From Candidatus Nitrosopelagicus sp. (lineage in GTDB: Archaea > Thermoproteota > Nitrososphaeria > Nitrososphaerales > Nitrosopumilaceae): a DNA stretch of 64,000 bases. The stretch is taken from NCBI GenBank assembly GCA_028345095.1, contig JAOMCQ010000003.1:1-64000 (forward strand). Direction: 5' to 3'. Shown one piece after another: positions 34,608-43,507 of the stretch. The notes below the pieces were generated by a model. The model did no database searches, had not been told where the DNA came from, and was given only the letters and a program-made list of their open reading frames with translations. The position numbers and the translations under genes are program-made. The first letter of the stretch is position 1, and every line of letters starts with the position of its first letter.

Positions 34608-35591
34608 ATGATCTGTTTAGGAATTGAAAGCACTGCACACACTTTTTCATGTGCTGTAATTGAGAAAAAACAAAAAAATGGAAAAATTTTATCTGACGTT
34701 CGAAAAATTTATCGACCACCTGAAGGTGAAGGAATTCATCCTAGAGAGGCATCACGTCATCACATCGAAAATAGTTCAACTGTTCTAAAACAATGTCTTG
34801 ATGAAGCAAAAATTAAGATTAATGATCTTGATATGATTGCATATGCCGGAGGTCCTGGTTTAGGACCATGTCTTAGAGTTGGAGCCGTTGTGGCACGTTC
34901 TCTTTCATCATATTATGATATTCCAATTTATCCTGTCAATCATGCTATTGGTCATATTGAATTAGGTAAGCTTCTAACAGGTGCAAAAAATCCACTCGTA
35001 CTTCTTGTTTCAGGGGGTCATACAATGATTCTTGCATTTTCCGCTGGACGATGGAGAGTCTTTGGTGAAACTTTGGATATCACTTTGGGTCAACTCTTGG
35101 ATCAGTTTGGACGATCATTAGGATTTGCTTCACCATGCGGAAGAAAAATTGAAGAATTAGCAAACAAGTCAAGTAATTACATTGATTTACCATATGCAGT
35201 AAAGGGAAACGATGTATCATTTTCTGGTTTACTGTCAGCAGCAAAACAAAGTACCTCAAAAGGAGTTGAAGATGCATGTTATTCATTACAAGAAACTGCA
35301 TTTGCTATGATTGCTGAAGCAACTGAGAGAGCTCTTGCATTTACTAGAAAAAATGAAATTATGATAGTAGGAGGCGTGGCTGCAAACAAAAGATTGTCCT
35401 CTATGCTAAAAGATGTATGTAAACGGCAGAAAGCAAAATTTTTTGTTGTTCCTCTAAATTATGCAGGTGATTGTGGTTCTCAAATTGCTTGGACTGGAAT
35501 TAGAGAATCTAGCGTGTCTGATGGTGCAAAGATCAAAGATACTTTTGTAAAACAATCTTGGAGATTAGATAGTGTAGATGTTCATTATTGA
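34608..35591 (+). CDS. kae1: tRNA N6-threonylcarbamoyladenosine synthase subunit Kae1
   Basis: 327 residues. CLGIESTAHTFSCAVIE (3-19) starts the ASKHA fold; GIHPREASRHH (42-52), NHAIGHIELG with metal ligands His112 and His116, LLVSGGHTMIL, and GGVAANKRLSSML are family signatures. It forms t6A at position 37 of ANN-decoding tRNAs with the KEOPS complex. There is no fused Bud32 kinase domain, so Bud32 must be elsewhere. Its last 7 bases overlap the convergent small gene at 35585. Confidence 0.95.
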   Translation: MICLGIESTAHTFSCAVIEKKQKNGKILSDVRKIYRPPEGEGIHPREASRHHIENSSTVLKQCLDEAKIKINDLDMIAYAGGPGLGPCLRVGAVVARSLSSYYDIPIYPVNHAIGHIELGKLLTGAKNPLVLLVSGGHTMILAFSAGRWRVFGETLDITLGQLLDQFGRSLGFASPCGRKIEELANKSSNYIDLPYAVKGNDVSFSGLLSAAKQSTSKGVEDACYSLQETAFAMIAEATERALAFTRKNEIMIVGGVAANKRLSSMLKDVCKRQKAKFFVVPLNYAGDCGSQIAWTGIRESSVSDGAKIKDTFVKQSWRLDSVDVHY

Positions 35592-35908
35592 TTCTTAAAA
35601 TCTTCTATAGCGTCTTGAATATCTTCTAACCATCCACCTGTTCCCATAACACCAAATTTGTATGATTTTTCATCTGTATCAGTTTTAATTTTGAAACAGA
35701 TTTTTTTGATAAATCTTCCTTCCTTCCAAACATCTACTTGATCTAAGGGAACATCAATTACAGTTTCGCCCATTTTTGTTGAAAAATCTGCAATTCTACT
35801 TTTTCTTTTATCAAATGCAATACGTTTGTTAGTTAATGTTAAAACTCCTGTTCCTAACTCATCTTCATTACAATCTTCTTGTTTCAATCGTTTTTCGTCT
35901 GAATCCAT
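35585..35908 (-). CDS. Small PH/GRAM-like domain protein, unknown
   Basis: 107 residues. GTGVLTLTNKRIAFDKRKSR is the typical strand-turn of bacterial/archaeal PH- or GRAM-like domains, followed by alternating strands (VIDVPLDQVDVWKEG, KICFKIKTD) and a final helix EDIQDAIEDF. No catalytic motif or membrane segment. The domain suggests ligand or membrane binding, but function is not known. Tail-to-tail overlap of 7 bp with kae1. Confidence 0.6.
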   Translation of the reverse strand: MDSDEKRLKQEDCNEDELGTGVLTLTNKRIAFDKRKSRIADFSTKMGETVIDVPLDQVDVWKEGRFIKKICFKIKTDTDEKSYKFGVMGTGGWLEDIQDAIEDFKNQ

Positions 35909-35981
35909 ATTACTATTGATAAATTATGCAATTAATGGCTTTACCTAGAAACGCTAAAAATGACATATTTTATCAAAAAAT

Positions 35982-36434
35982 ATGAAACAAAAGTATCAAG
36001 AATATCTAAAACTAAACAAAAATGTCCTACTTGGCTTTCTGGGTTCGATCATTATTTCTGCAATAGCTGCAGATTATTTTGGTGATCAGGCTGATTATCT
36101 AAACTCATCATTTACTCTAATAATTGATTATGTTGTTTTCTTCTCAATATTTGGCGGTCTATTTTATCTTGATAATAGAAAGAAATATGTTTTAGAAAAT
36201 GGCAAACGTGATAACACACTTTTAAAATCAGATTTAATCAAAATAATTTCATCACTAGGAATTGGCGAAATTGTTTATACAATTGTTAGATGGATACTAC
36301 AATACTATCTCTTACAATTAGATTATGAACCATATATGGCATCAATTGTTTCACAGTTAATCTCTACAGTAGTATACATGATTACATTAAATTTATCTGT
36401 AAAACTTACAAAATTGTATAAAGATGGAAGTTAG
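35982..36434 (+). CDS. Small integral membrane protein, four predicted helices
   Basis: 150 residues with hydrophobic segments at about 14-32, 43-60, 84-110 and 118-142. The loops are short and charged (DNRKKYVLENGKRDNT). No motif I recognise. It overlaps the RNase HI gene by 11 bp, which suggests co-transcription, but no functional link is visible. Confidence 0.6.
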   Translation: MKQKYQEYLKLNKNVLLGFLGSIIISAIAADYFGDQADYLNSSFTLIIDYVVFFSIFGGLFYLDNRKKYVLENGKRDNTLLKSDLIKIISSLGIGEIVYTIVRWILQYYLLQLDYEPYMASIVSQLISTVVYMITLNLSVKLTKLYKDGS

Positions 36435-36780
36435 TATTTATGTTGATGGTGCAGGTGGTGAAAAATCTGGTTTTGGATTTTTTATCAAAGAGACAGGTGA
36501 ATCTTTCTATGAACATAAATCAGGATTAACAAACAATCAGGCTGAATATCACGCTATAATTACAGCATTAAAAAAATTTCAAGGTTCGGAAGATAAAATT
36601 ACAATTTTTAGTGATTCAAAAAATACTGTTAATCAATTAAATCATGAATTTGCAATAAATAATGAACAATTACGTATTTTGGCGCAAGAATCTTGGCTAT
36701 TAATACCAAAAATTCCTGAATTAAAAATAATATGGATTCCAAGAAAGGAAAATTTAGCAGGAAAAATGCTTGGAAGCTAA
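36424..36780 (+). CDS. Ribonuclease HI-like protein
   Basis: 118 residues of RNase H fold. The acidic residues are in place: Asp8 in IYVDGAGG, Glu in NNQAEYHAIITAL, Asp in IFSDSKNTVNQL; a last one near WIPRKENLAG is Glu rather than the common Asp or His-Asp arrangement. It should cleave RNA in RNA-DNA hybrids, or act on other hybrids. The protein is short, like archaeal type 1 enzymes, and lacks a hybrid-binding domain. Confidence 0.82.
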   Translation: MEVSIYVDGAGGEKSGFGFFIKETGESFYEHKSGLTNNQAEYHAIITALKKFQGSEDKITIFSDSKNTVNQLNHEFAINNEQLRILAQESWLLIPKIPELKIIWIPRKENLAGKMLGS

Positions 36781-36791
36781 TTTGGAATAGC

Positions 36792-36801
36792 TTTAATTAT
36801 A
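36792..36801 (+). promoter_or_regulatory. TATA box for the ADP-forming acyl-CoA ligase
   Basis: TTTAATTATA is centred about 32 bp before the ATG at 36829, allowing a leader of only a few bases. Confidence 0.45.
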
Positions 36802-36828
36802 CAAAAATTTTTTATTAAAAAACATACA

Positions 36829-38925
36829 ATGACTGATTCTGTTTTCCTTTCTCCAAAATCTATTGCGATAATTGGGGCTTCTGATAAAGAAGGTAGTGTA
36901 GGTCGTGCAATTACATCAAATATCATGAGAGGCTACAAAGGAACAATCTATCCAATCAGTCCAACACGTGAAACTGTTTTTGATAAAAAAGCATACAAGT
37001 CAGTACTAGATGTTCCTGGAAAAATCGATCTAGCAGTTGTTGTAACAAAAAATACTATCGTTCCTGCAGTACTAGAAGAATGTGGAAAAAAGAAACTTAG
37101 AGGTGCAATTGTAATTACAGCAGGATTCAAAGAGGTTGATGAAGAAGGTGCAAAGTTAGAACAAAAATTAAAAGATATTGCAAAAAAATACAAATTACAA
37201 ATTATTGGTCCAAACTGTCTTGGTGTGATGAATCTTGAACCAAAAACAATGATGAATTCAACATTTCTTAAAATTACTCCTAAATCTGGAGAAATTGCTC
37301 TTATTTCACAAAGTGGTGCAATTTGTGCAGCATTAGTTGAAGATGCAAGTGCACAAGGAATTGGATTTTCTGCTGTAATTAGTATGGGAAACAAAGCAGA
37401 CATGAGTGAAATTGATATGCTCAAAATGCTTGCAGAACACAAACAAACCAAAGTTATTGTTATGTATCTTGAAGATATGGGAAATGGTCAAGAATTTCTT
37501 AAAGTTTGTAAAGATATTACAAGAAAAAAGAAAAAACCTGTTTTAGTATTAAAATCTGGACGAAGTCCAGAAGGTGCACAAGCTGCAATGTCACATACTG
37601 GTGCATTAATGGGTTCTGATGAAATTTACGATGCACTGTTAAAACAATCAGGTGCAATACGTGTTGATACTATGGAAGAATTATTTGATTATGCAACCGC
37701 ATTTTCAAAGCAACCACTTCCAATTAATGGTGATTTAGTAATTGTTTCAAATGCAGGCGGACCTGCAATCATCTCAACTGATGCATGCTCCAAACTTGGA
37801 ATTAAAATGGCAAAAATTGAAGAGATTAGAAAAAAGATAGACGCTGTAATTCCTCCATGGGGAAGTTCACGTAATCCTGTAGATATTGTGGGTGATGCAG
37901 ATTTTAATCGATTTGAAAATGTATTGAATGAAGTATTAAAACACAAAAATGTTGGTTCTGTAATATCTATGTGTACTCCATCTGCAACTTTGGATTATGA
38001 CAAACTTGCAAAAGTTATAGTCTCTATGTCAAAAAAATACAAAAAAACAATGTTAGCTAGTTTGATGGGATTAGATGAAGGAATAACTAATCGTGAAATT
38101 TTGGCAAATGGTGATGTTCCATATTATAATTATGCAGAAGGCTCAATTCGTGCATTAAAAGCCATGCTTACTTTTACAAATTGGATAAAAAATCCATCTG
38201 GAAAAGTTACAAAATTCACTGTGAAAAAAGATAAAGTAAAAAAGATCCTGGATAATGCAAAAAAAGAAAAACGAAATGCCTTACTAGAAGAAGAAGGTCA
38301 AGAAATTCTTAGAGCGTACGGTTTTCCATTACCTGCTAGTAAATTAGCAAAATCAAAAAAAGAAGCTGTAACTGCTTCTAAAAAAATTGGTTATCCTGTA
38401 GTTTTAAAAATTGCATCTCCACAAATAATTCATAAATCTGATGCTGGTGGAGTAAAAGTTAATCTTCAAAATTCAAAGGATGTTGAAAATGCATTTGATA
38501 CTATAATAAAAAATGCAAAAAAATACAACAAGAAAGCAGACATCAAAGGTGTTTTAATTGTTGAGATGGTAAAAGGTGGAAAAGAAATGATCATTGGTTC
38601 AAAACTTGAACCTGGACTTGGACCTGTTGTAATGCTTGGAATGGGTGGAATTTATGTTGAAGTACTAAAAGATGTTACCTTCAAACTTGCACCAATGACT
38701 AACATTGAAGCAGATGATATGATATCATCAATTAAAACTAAAAAAATTCTAGAAGGTGTTAGAGGAGAAAAACCATCTGATATCAAAAAACTCTCTGAAT
38801 GCATTCAAAGACTATCTCAGCTAGTATCTGATTTCCATGAAATTAAAGAATTAGATATGAATCCTGTTTTGGTCATGGAAAAACAAAAGGGTTGTAAAGT
38901 TCTAGATGTACGTATTGGTTTATAG
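36829..38925 (+). CDS. ADP-forming acyl-CoA ligase, probably 4-hydroxybutyrate-CoA ligase
   Basis: 698 residues: an alpha-beta fusion of the NDP-forming acetyl-CoA synthetase family. The N-part has a CoA-binding fold (SIAIIGASDKEGSVGRAI), ISQSGAICAALVEDA and SHTGALMGSDEIYDALLKQS with the phosphohistidine; residues about 480-698 are an ATP-grasp domain (PVVLKIASPQIIHKSDAGGV, KGGKEMIIGSKLEPGLGPVV). Thaumarchaea use such enzymes for 3-hydroxypropionate and 4-hydroxybutyrate activation in the HP/HB cycle. The next gene is 4-hydroxybutyryl-CoA dehydratase, so 4-hydroxybutyrate is the likely substrate; from memory the same pair is adjacent in Nitrosopumilus maritimus. ADP formation saves one phosphate per turn over AMP-forming enzymes. 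Confidence 0.88.
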   Translation: MTDSVFLSPKSIAIIGASDKEGSVGRAITSNIMRGYKGTIYPISPTRETVFDKKAYKSVLDVPGKIDLAVVVTKNTIVPAVLEECGKKKLRGAIVITAGFKEVDEEGAKLEQKLKDIAKKYKLQIIGPNCLGVMNLEPKTMMNSTFLKITPKSGEIALISQSGAICAALVEDASAQGIGFSAVISMGNKADMSEIDMLKMLAEHKQTKVIVMYLEDMGNGQEFLKVCKDITRKKKKPVLVLKSGRSPEGAQAAMSHTGALMGSDEIYDALLKQSGAIRVDTMEELFDYATAFSKQPLPINGDLVIVSNAGGPAIISTDACSKLGIKMAKIEEIRKKIDAVIPPWGSSRNPVDIVGDADFNRFENVLNEVLKHKNVGSVISMCTPSATLDYDKLAKVIVSMSKKYKKTMLASLMGLDEGITNREILANGDVPYYNYAEGSIRALKAMLTFTNWIKNPSGKVTKFTVKKDKVKKILDNAKKEKRNALLEEEGQEILRAYGFPLPASKLAKSKKEAVTASKKIGYPVVLKIASPQIIHKSDAGGVKVNLQNSKDVENAFDTIIKNAKKYNKKADIKGVLIVEMVKGGKEMIIGSKLEPGLGPVVMLGMGGIYVEVLKDVTFKLAPMTNIEADDMISSIKTKKILEGVRGEKPSDIKKLSECIQRLSQLVSDFHEIKELDMNPVLVMEKQKGCKVLDVRIGL

Positions 38926-38985
38926 TTAGGCACAGCTTTAATTGGAAACTTTTTAATTATTTGAATCACTAAGTGTAGTATCGAC

Positions 38986-40509
38986 ATGCAAAAAACAGTA
39001 AAACCAATTAGAACTGGAGAAGAATACATAGAAAGTCTCAAAGGTAGAGATCTAAAAATTTACTTGTTTGGCGAATTAGTAAAAGAACCAGTTAGCCATC
39101 CAATGATTAGACCTTCAATTAATGCAGTAGCAAAAACATATGACCTTGCAGTCGAAGAAGAAGAACTTGCATTCCCTCAGTCTTCAATCTCTGGTGAAAG
39201 AGTAAATCGATTCTTACATATTGCTGAAAGCGCAGAAGATTTAGTTTTACAAAATAAAATGCAAAGAAAATTAGGACAACTCACTGGTACATGTTTCCAA
39301 AGATGTGTTGGTATGGATGCAATGAACTCACTTCATTCTACAACTTTTGAAATTGATGAAAAACACGGTACAAAATATCATCAGAGATTATTAGAATTTA
39401 TCAAAATGGTTCAACATGAAAACTTGGTAATTGGTGGAGCAATGACTGATGTTAAAGGTGATAGAAGTCTTGCACCTAGTGAACAAGAAGATCCTGATTT
39501 ATTTTTACATATTGTTGATAGAGATGATAAAGGCGTTTACGTCACTGGTGCTAAAGCACATCAAACTGGTACAATTAATTCACATTGGATGATTGTAATG
39601 CCTACTATGCGATTATTAGAAAATGACAAAGATTACGCAATTGTTGGGGCACTTCCAGTAGACGCACCTGGAATTACTTACATCTATGGAAGACAATCTT
39701 GTGATACTCGTAGTATGGAGCCGGGTGATATTGATGTTGGAAATTCTGAATTCGGCGGACAAGAAACTATGGTAATATTTGACCGTGTTTTCATACCAAA
39801 CGAAATGATCTTCATGGATGGTGAATATGAATTTGCATCTATGTTAGTTGAGAGATTTACTTGTTACCATAGAAGAAGTTATGTTTGTAAAACTGGTCTA
39901 GGTGATGTTTTAATTGGTGCGGCAGCAGCAATTGCGGAATATAATGGAGTTCCAAAAGTTTCACACATTAAAGATAAAATCATTGAAATGACACATCTTA
40001 ACGAATCAATCTATGCTGCAGGAATTGCTGCATCATATCAAGGTCACAAGATGAAATCTGGTGTATTTCTTAACGATGACATGCTTGCAAATGTATGTAA
40101 ACATAATGTTACTAGATTGCCATACGAATTAGCAAGACTTGCTCAAGATGTTGCTGGCGGAATACTAGTCACATTACCATCTGAAGCTGAATTTAGAAGC
40201 GCAGAAACTGGACCACTCTTGGAAAAATATCTCAAAGGTAAATCTGGAATTGAAGTTGAAAATAGAATGAGAATATTAAGATTAATTGAAAATATGACAA
40301 TGGGAAGAAATGCAGTTGGTTATCTAACTGAATCAATGCATGGTGCAGGTTCGCCACAGGCTCAAAGAATTCAAATTGCTCGTCAAATGCAATTAGGTTA
40401 CAAAAAGCAACTTGCAAAAAATTTGGCTAAAGTCAAAGAAGAACCTGAAGAAATGAAAGAAAATTCCGAATATTTTAAACGTGTATTCAAAATACCAGAA
40501 AAAAAATAA
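38986..40509 (+). CDS. 4-hydroxybutyryl-CoA dehydratase
   Basis: 507 residues. The iron-sulfur ligands expected from the clostridial enzyme can be placed: Cys103 and Cys107 in GTCFQRCVG, His295 and Cys301 in CYHRRSYVCK. FAD-domain signatures such as GAMTDVKGDRSLAPSEQEDP and VTGAKAHQTGTINSHWMIVMP are clear. It dehydrates 4-hydroxybutyryl-CoA to crotonyl-CoA by a ketyl-radical route, the key step of the archaeal HP/HB cycle. The gene has its own AT-rich promoter (TTTTTAATTAT at about 38950) 60 bp after the ligase, so the two may be co-regulated rather than strictly one message. Confidence 0.95.
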   Translation: MQKTVKPIRTGEEYIESLKGRDLKIYLFGELVKEPVSHPMIRPSINAVAKTYDLAVEEEELAFPQSSISGERVNRFLHIAESAEDLVLQNKMQRKLGQLTGTCFQRCVGMDAMNSLHSTTFEIDEKHGTKYHQRLLEFIKMVQHENLVIGGAMTDVKGDRSLAPSEQEDPDLFLHIVDRDDKGVYVTGAKAHQTGTINSHWMIVMPTMRLLENDKDYAIVGALPVDAPGITYIYGRQSCDTRSMEPGDIDVGNSEFGGQETMVIFDRVFIPNEMIFMDGEYEFASMLVERFTCYHRRSYVCKTGLGDVLIGAAAAIAEYNGVPKVSHIKDKIIEMTHLNESIYAAGIAASYQGHKMKSGVFLNDDMLANVCKHNVTRLPYELARLAQDVAGGILVTLPSEAEFRSAETGPLLEKYLKGKSGIEVENRMRILRLIENMTMGRNAVGYLTESMHGAGSPQAQRIQIARQMQLGYKKQLAKNLAKVKEEPEEMKENSEYFKRVFKIPEKK

Positions 40510-40511
40510 TT

Positions 40512-41240
40512 CTAAAGTTCTTTTTTATCGTCATCTACTGATTCATCTTTATCTGATGATTTAGCATACTCTGACTCTTTCTTTTCCTCAAAAACATTAT
40601 TTGAATCGTCATCTACTGATTCATCTTTATCTGATGATTTAGCATACTCTGACTCTTTCTTTTCCTCAAAAACATTATTTGAATCGTCATCTACTGATTC
40701 ATCATTTCTATATTGAAACTCAATTTTCTTCTTTTCTTTTCCTGCAAAATGTTTCACAATCATGACTCCAATTATGACTGCAATTATTATGTAATTGATT
40801 GGTGGTTGTAAAATTTGTGTTATGTATCCAACTTGTGGTACTACATACTCTACCTTTCCTAGATATTCTTTTTCTGTGATTGGATAATCTGTACCTGCAA
40901 TTGATGCAGGATTTGAATCTCCTTTGGTTCTCACTATCTTTTGAGCATCTGTTGACATGTCCAAACTAACTCTATGAACAATCACTCTCTCTTTTCCTTG
41001 CTCGTATAATTTTGGTGAATAAAATACAATTATGTCTCCTTTTTCGATATCTTCAAACGGTGTATTTCCTTCAACAACTATAACATCATAAACTTCTAAC
41101 GCTGGAATCATGCTTCCACTCGAAACAACATAAAATGGATTTGCAGTTCCAAAAACTGCTTGTAATCCTAACCAAATTACAGCAATTGCTACAACAATAA
41201 TCACTACATCTTTGATTAGACTTTTAGTTGAACTCCCCAA
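40512..41240 (-). CDS. Signal peptidase I, archaeal Sec11 type, with repeated acidic tail
   Basis: 242 residues. A membrane helix at 10-30 is followed by VVSSGSMIPAL with the nucleophile Ser43; ERVIVHRVSLD carries His89 where bacterial enzymes have Lys, as in archaeal and ER signal peptidases; GTDYPITEKEYLGKVEYVV is the last conserved box. A second helix (YIIIAVIIGVMIV, about 157-170) follows. The C-terminal 55 residues are two 26-residue acidic repeats (DESVDDDSNNVFEEKKESEY) plus a partial, on the cytoplasmic side. It removes signal peptides from exported proteins such as the one at 29335. Confidence 0.88.
   Translation of the reverse strand: MGSSTKSLIKDVVIIVVAIAVIWLGLQAVFGTANPFYVVSSGSMIPALEVYDVIVVEGNTPFEDIEKGDIIVFYSPKLYEQGKERVIVHRVSLDMSTDAQKIVRTKGDSNPASIAGTDYPITEKEYLGKVEYVVPQVGYITQILQPPINYIIIAVIIGVMIVKHFAGKEKKKIEFQYRNDESVDDDSNNVFEEKKESEYAKSSDKDESVDDDSNNVFEEKKESEYAKSSDKDESVDDDKKEL
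40528..40703 (-). repeat. 78-bp direct repeat, two full copies plus 20 bp
   Basis: 40528-40605 and 40606-40683 are identical by eye over 78 bp (26 codons), and the first 20 bp of a third copy follow at 40684-40703. They encode the acidic tail of the signal peptidase. Exact identity points to recent slippage or unequal exchange. Confidence 0.9.
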
Positions 41241-41285
41241 ATTATGTATGCTCGAAAATTTACTAAGATAAATCTTATCGATTAT

Positions 41286-42053
41286 CTATACCAACTTATC
41301 TCCACAACTCTCACAAAATTTAGAGTCGGGTTTGTTATCAAAATTACAACTAGGACATCTTAAACCAGTTCCTACTTCGACAGTTTGTTCTACTTTCACA
41401 TCTGCTCTTTCAGATTTTCCTAAAAAAATAACTTCTCCTACAGTTCCAATTCTATTCCAACTTATGTTTATGTCATTTCCGCTTGAATCCGAAACAAGTA
41501 ATACTAATTCTTGATTTGAATCTACTCCAACTTGTTTTGCTTTTCCAATTCTTTTTGCACTCTCATCAAAAACATCCATACCAAAAATTGATCTAAATGT
41601 TCCACCACTAGGAATAGACTCTGCTGCAACTTGAGGTTCTACACTTTCTTGCTGAACTGGCGTATCAAAGCTTGAAAGACCTGTATTTTGTTGTTGCTCT
41701 ATTGGATTTGCTAATCCAACTTCTATTTGTTCGTCTGGTTTTCTAAATTCCCTATATTCTGCAATTGTTGCATCACATCCATTGCATAGGTATTTTCCTC
41801 TTTCAACTAAAACTAAATTCTCTGCAACTTCTTCATTTGGATTTTCAAATTCTATCTTTGGACTACCTTCAAACTCTTTTTCACATGTGTTACACGTATA
41901 TTTAGAAATTAATTCCGATTCTAATCTTCCAATAGGTGCTAAAAATAGATCTGGTCCGCCAAGATTTCCTTTACTTTGTTGCTCGTCAGTTACTCGCGCC
42001 ATTACAAATCCTCCTGAACCCCTAAGTTTTTTCAATCTAAGCTCTTCACTCAT
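41286..42053 (-). CDS. PRC-barrel plus zinc-ribbon protein
   Basis: The track starts at 42077, but the ATG at 42051-42053 (MSEELRLKKLRG) looks better, giving 255 residues. It has a treble set of cysteine pairs: YTCNTCEKEF and YLCNGCDATI in the N-half, and a C-terminal zinc ribbon RCPSCNFDNKPDSKFCESCG. Between them, FRSIFGMDVFDESAKRIGKA and NINISW-type strands look like a PRC-barrel. A low-complexity Gln-rich linker joins the parts. Adapter or RNA-metabolism roles are usual for such modules; no function is assigned. Divergent from thioredoxin. Confidence 0.6.
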   Translation of the reverse strand: MSEELRLKKLRGSGGFVMARVTDEQQSKGNLGGPDLFLAPIGRLESELISKYTCNTCEKEFEGSPKIEFENPNEEVAENLVLVERGKYLCNGCDATIAEYREFRKPDEQIEVGLANPIEQQQNTGLSSFDTPVQQESVEPQVAAESIPSGGTFRSIFGMDVFDESAKRIGKAKQVGVDSNQELVLLVSDSSGNDINISWNRIGTVGEVIFLGKSERADVKVEQTVEVGTGLRCPSCNFDNKPDSKFCESCGDKLV

Positions 42054-42175
42054 ATCTCCATACGTGCAATACGTCATTTAAGTATATTTTGAAAATTTTT
42101 CCATGAATTTGGCAACATGGTGTTATAATCACAAATACATTTTTAGATGTGAACTTTTGATAAAATTTGTTAATC

Positions 42176-42508
42176 ATGGCAATAACAGAAATAGATGATC
42201 CAAAATCATGGGAAACTGATGTTCTTAGTTCCGACAAACCCGTCTTTGTAGACTTTTGGGCTCAATGGTGTGGACCGTGTAGAATGGTTGGACCTGTTGT
42301 AGAAGAACTTGCTGGAGATTATGATGGCAAAGTTAACTTTGTAAAAGTTAATGTTGATAATGCACAAGAAATAGCACAAAAATATAATGTGTTTAGTATT
42401 CCAACACTATTACTTTTGAACAAAGGTGAAATCATAGCTCAACAAGTAGGCGCAGGTTCTAAAGAAGTATACCAAAACATGATAGATAGAGCACTCGAAA
42501 AAATTTAG
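42176..42508 (+). CDS. Thioredoxin
   Basis: 110 residues from the ATG at 42176; the track's TTG at 42167 adds only three residues and no support. FVDFWAQWCGPCRMVGPVVEEL carries the CGPC redox site, VNVDNAQEIAQKYNVFSIPTLLLL the cis-Pro. A general protein disulfide reductase in the cytosol. It stands between two zinc-ribbon genes, whose cysteines may be substrates, but that is speculation. Confidence 0.9.
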   Translation: MAITEIDDPKSWETDVLSSDKPVFVDFWAQWCGPCRMVGPVVEELAGDYDGKVNFVKVNVDNAQEIAQKYNVFSIPTLLLLNKGEIIAQQVGAGSKEVYQNMIDRALEKI

Positions 42509-42569
42509 GCTCTACTAATTTTTCTCTTTTTATTCTAAACTATTAATATTAGATTCTTCTCATTGAGTT

Positions 42570-43100
42570 ATGTCGCTAGGAGAAATTGATACATTAAATC
42601 TCACTTTTGATAAGTTATCTGCATTGTTTGATGAATCACAAGGATATTACGAATCTTTTCTAGATGCAAACAATTTGTATAAAGCAGGAAAACTATCTGA
42701 TAAGGAATTTTTTCAAAAATTAGGTGATTATACTGTAGCATACTCTGCATTGGAATTTTTAGCTATCAAATCACTAATGGAAATGAAAAAAACTCTTGAT
42801 AAAGTTGCATCTGGTGCAGGAGTAAGTGGTACACAATCTCCTGGACTAATGCCTGGAATGGGTCAACCTGGAACAATGCCTGGAATGAATGCTGGTCCTA
42901 GAGCAGGAACTGCAGAAAATCCTGTTGGCGGACCGCCTTCTGTAATGGGCACTCCTGAAGCATTTAGTCAACCTGGAACACTTCCTACTCCTGATCCTTC
43001 ATTACTTCCTCCAACACAAAGTGGTGGAAATTGCACTTCGTGTGGAGCCCAACTAAGACCTAATGCAAAGTTCTGCACAAAGTGTGGTTCAAAACAATGA
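42570..43100 (+). CDS. Zinc-ribbon protein with Gly/Pro/Met-rich linker, unknown
   Basis: 176 residues. Residues 1-80 are helical (DKLSALFDESQGYYESFL, LGDYTVAYSALEFLAIKSLM). A low-complexity linker (about 88-145) repeats PGM/PGT/GP steps such as MPGMGQPGTMPGM. The C-terminus is a zinc ribbon, NCTSCGAQLRPNAKFCTKCG. Architecture matches an adapter that tethers the ribbon to a helical module. No family recognised. Neighbouring ribbons at 41286 and 43104 share the FCxxCG ending. Confidence 0.6.
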   Translation: MSLGEIDTLNLTFDKLSALFDESQGYYESFLDANNLYKAGKLSDKEFFQKLGDYTVAYSALEFLAIKSLMEMKKTLDKVASGAGVSGTQSPGLMPGMGQPGTMPGMNAGPRAGTAENPVGGPPSVMGTPEAFSQPGTLPTPDPSLLPPTQSGGNCTSCGAQLRPNAKFCTKCGSKQ

Positions 43101-43103
43101 TTC

Positions 43104-43466
43104 TTAATTTAGATTAACGCCACATTCTCTACAAAATTTTGCAGTTGTTGAATTTTTAGCACCGCAGTCTGCACAAAATTGTTCTTCTCCGGCTGAATCT
43201 GATTCTGCACTTCCATACATTCCAGAACCTAAAACTGCACCAGTTGGAACATAATTGTCATCATCTATAATTTCTACTGGCGCATAGTCTTTTTCTTCAA
43301 CGTATGTGTATAATCTTGGAATACTTTCTTCCTGTTTTGTAGGATCTGGAACCATATCTCCTAACCAAAATGAAAATCTCATTAAAGTAAGCTCTGGTGT
43401 TGAAAATGCCAGTGTATGTGCTGACATGTAATCATTCGCTGCCTGTTTTCCATTAAATACTTTCAT
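43104..43466 (-). CDS. Small zinc-ribbon protein, unknown
   Basis: The track starts at 43541, inside the tRNA-Ala gene on the same strand; its first residues (VEGSIPSRSTS) are just translated tRNA. The ATG at 43464-43466 (MKVFNGKQAANDYM) gives a 120-residue protein: a helical start, a WLGDMVPDPTKQEE region, a Gly/Ser linker and a C-terminal zinc ribbon FCADCGAKNSTTAKFCRECG. Third ribbon protein in 2.3 kb; function unknown. Confidence 0.6.
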   Translation of the reverse strand: MKVFNGKQAANDYMSAHTLAFSTPELTLMRFSFWLGDMVPDPTKQEESIPRLYTYVEEKDYAPVEIIDDDNYVPTGAVLGSGMYGSAESDSAGEEQFCADCGAKNSTTAKFCRECGVNLN

Positions 43467-43507
43467 AACTAAATTATCATTTTTCACTGTATAATGTTTT
43501 CGTGAAG

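Noticed and set aside
36789-38943. AGCTTTAATT before both HP/HB-cycle genes as a shared regulatory site
   Set aside because: Distances to the start codons differ by 12 bp and in one case the motif is the TATA box itself; likely chance in AT-rich DNA.
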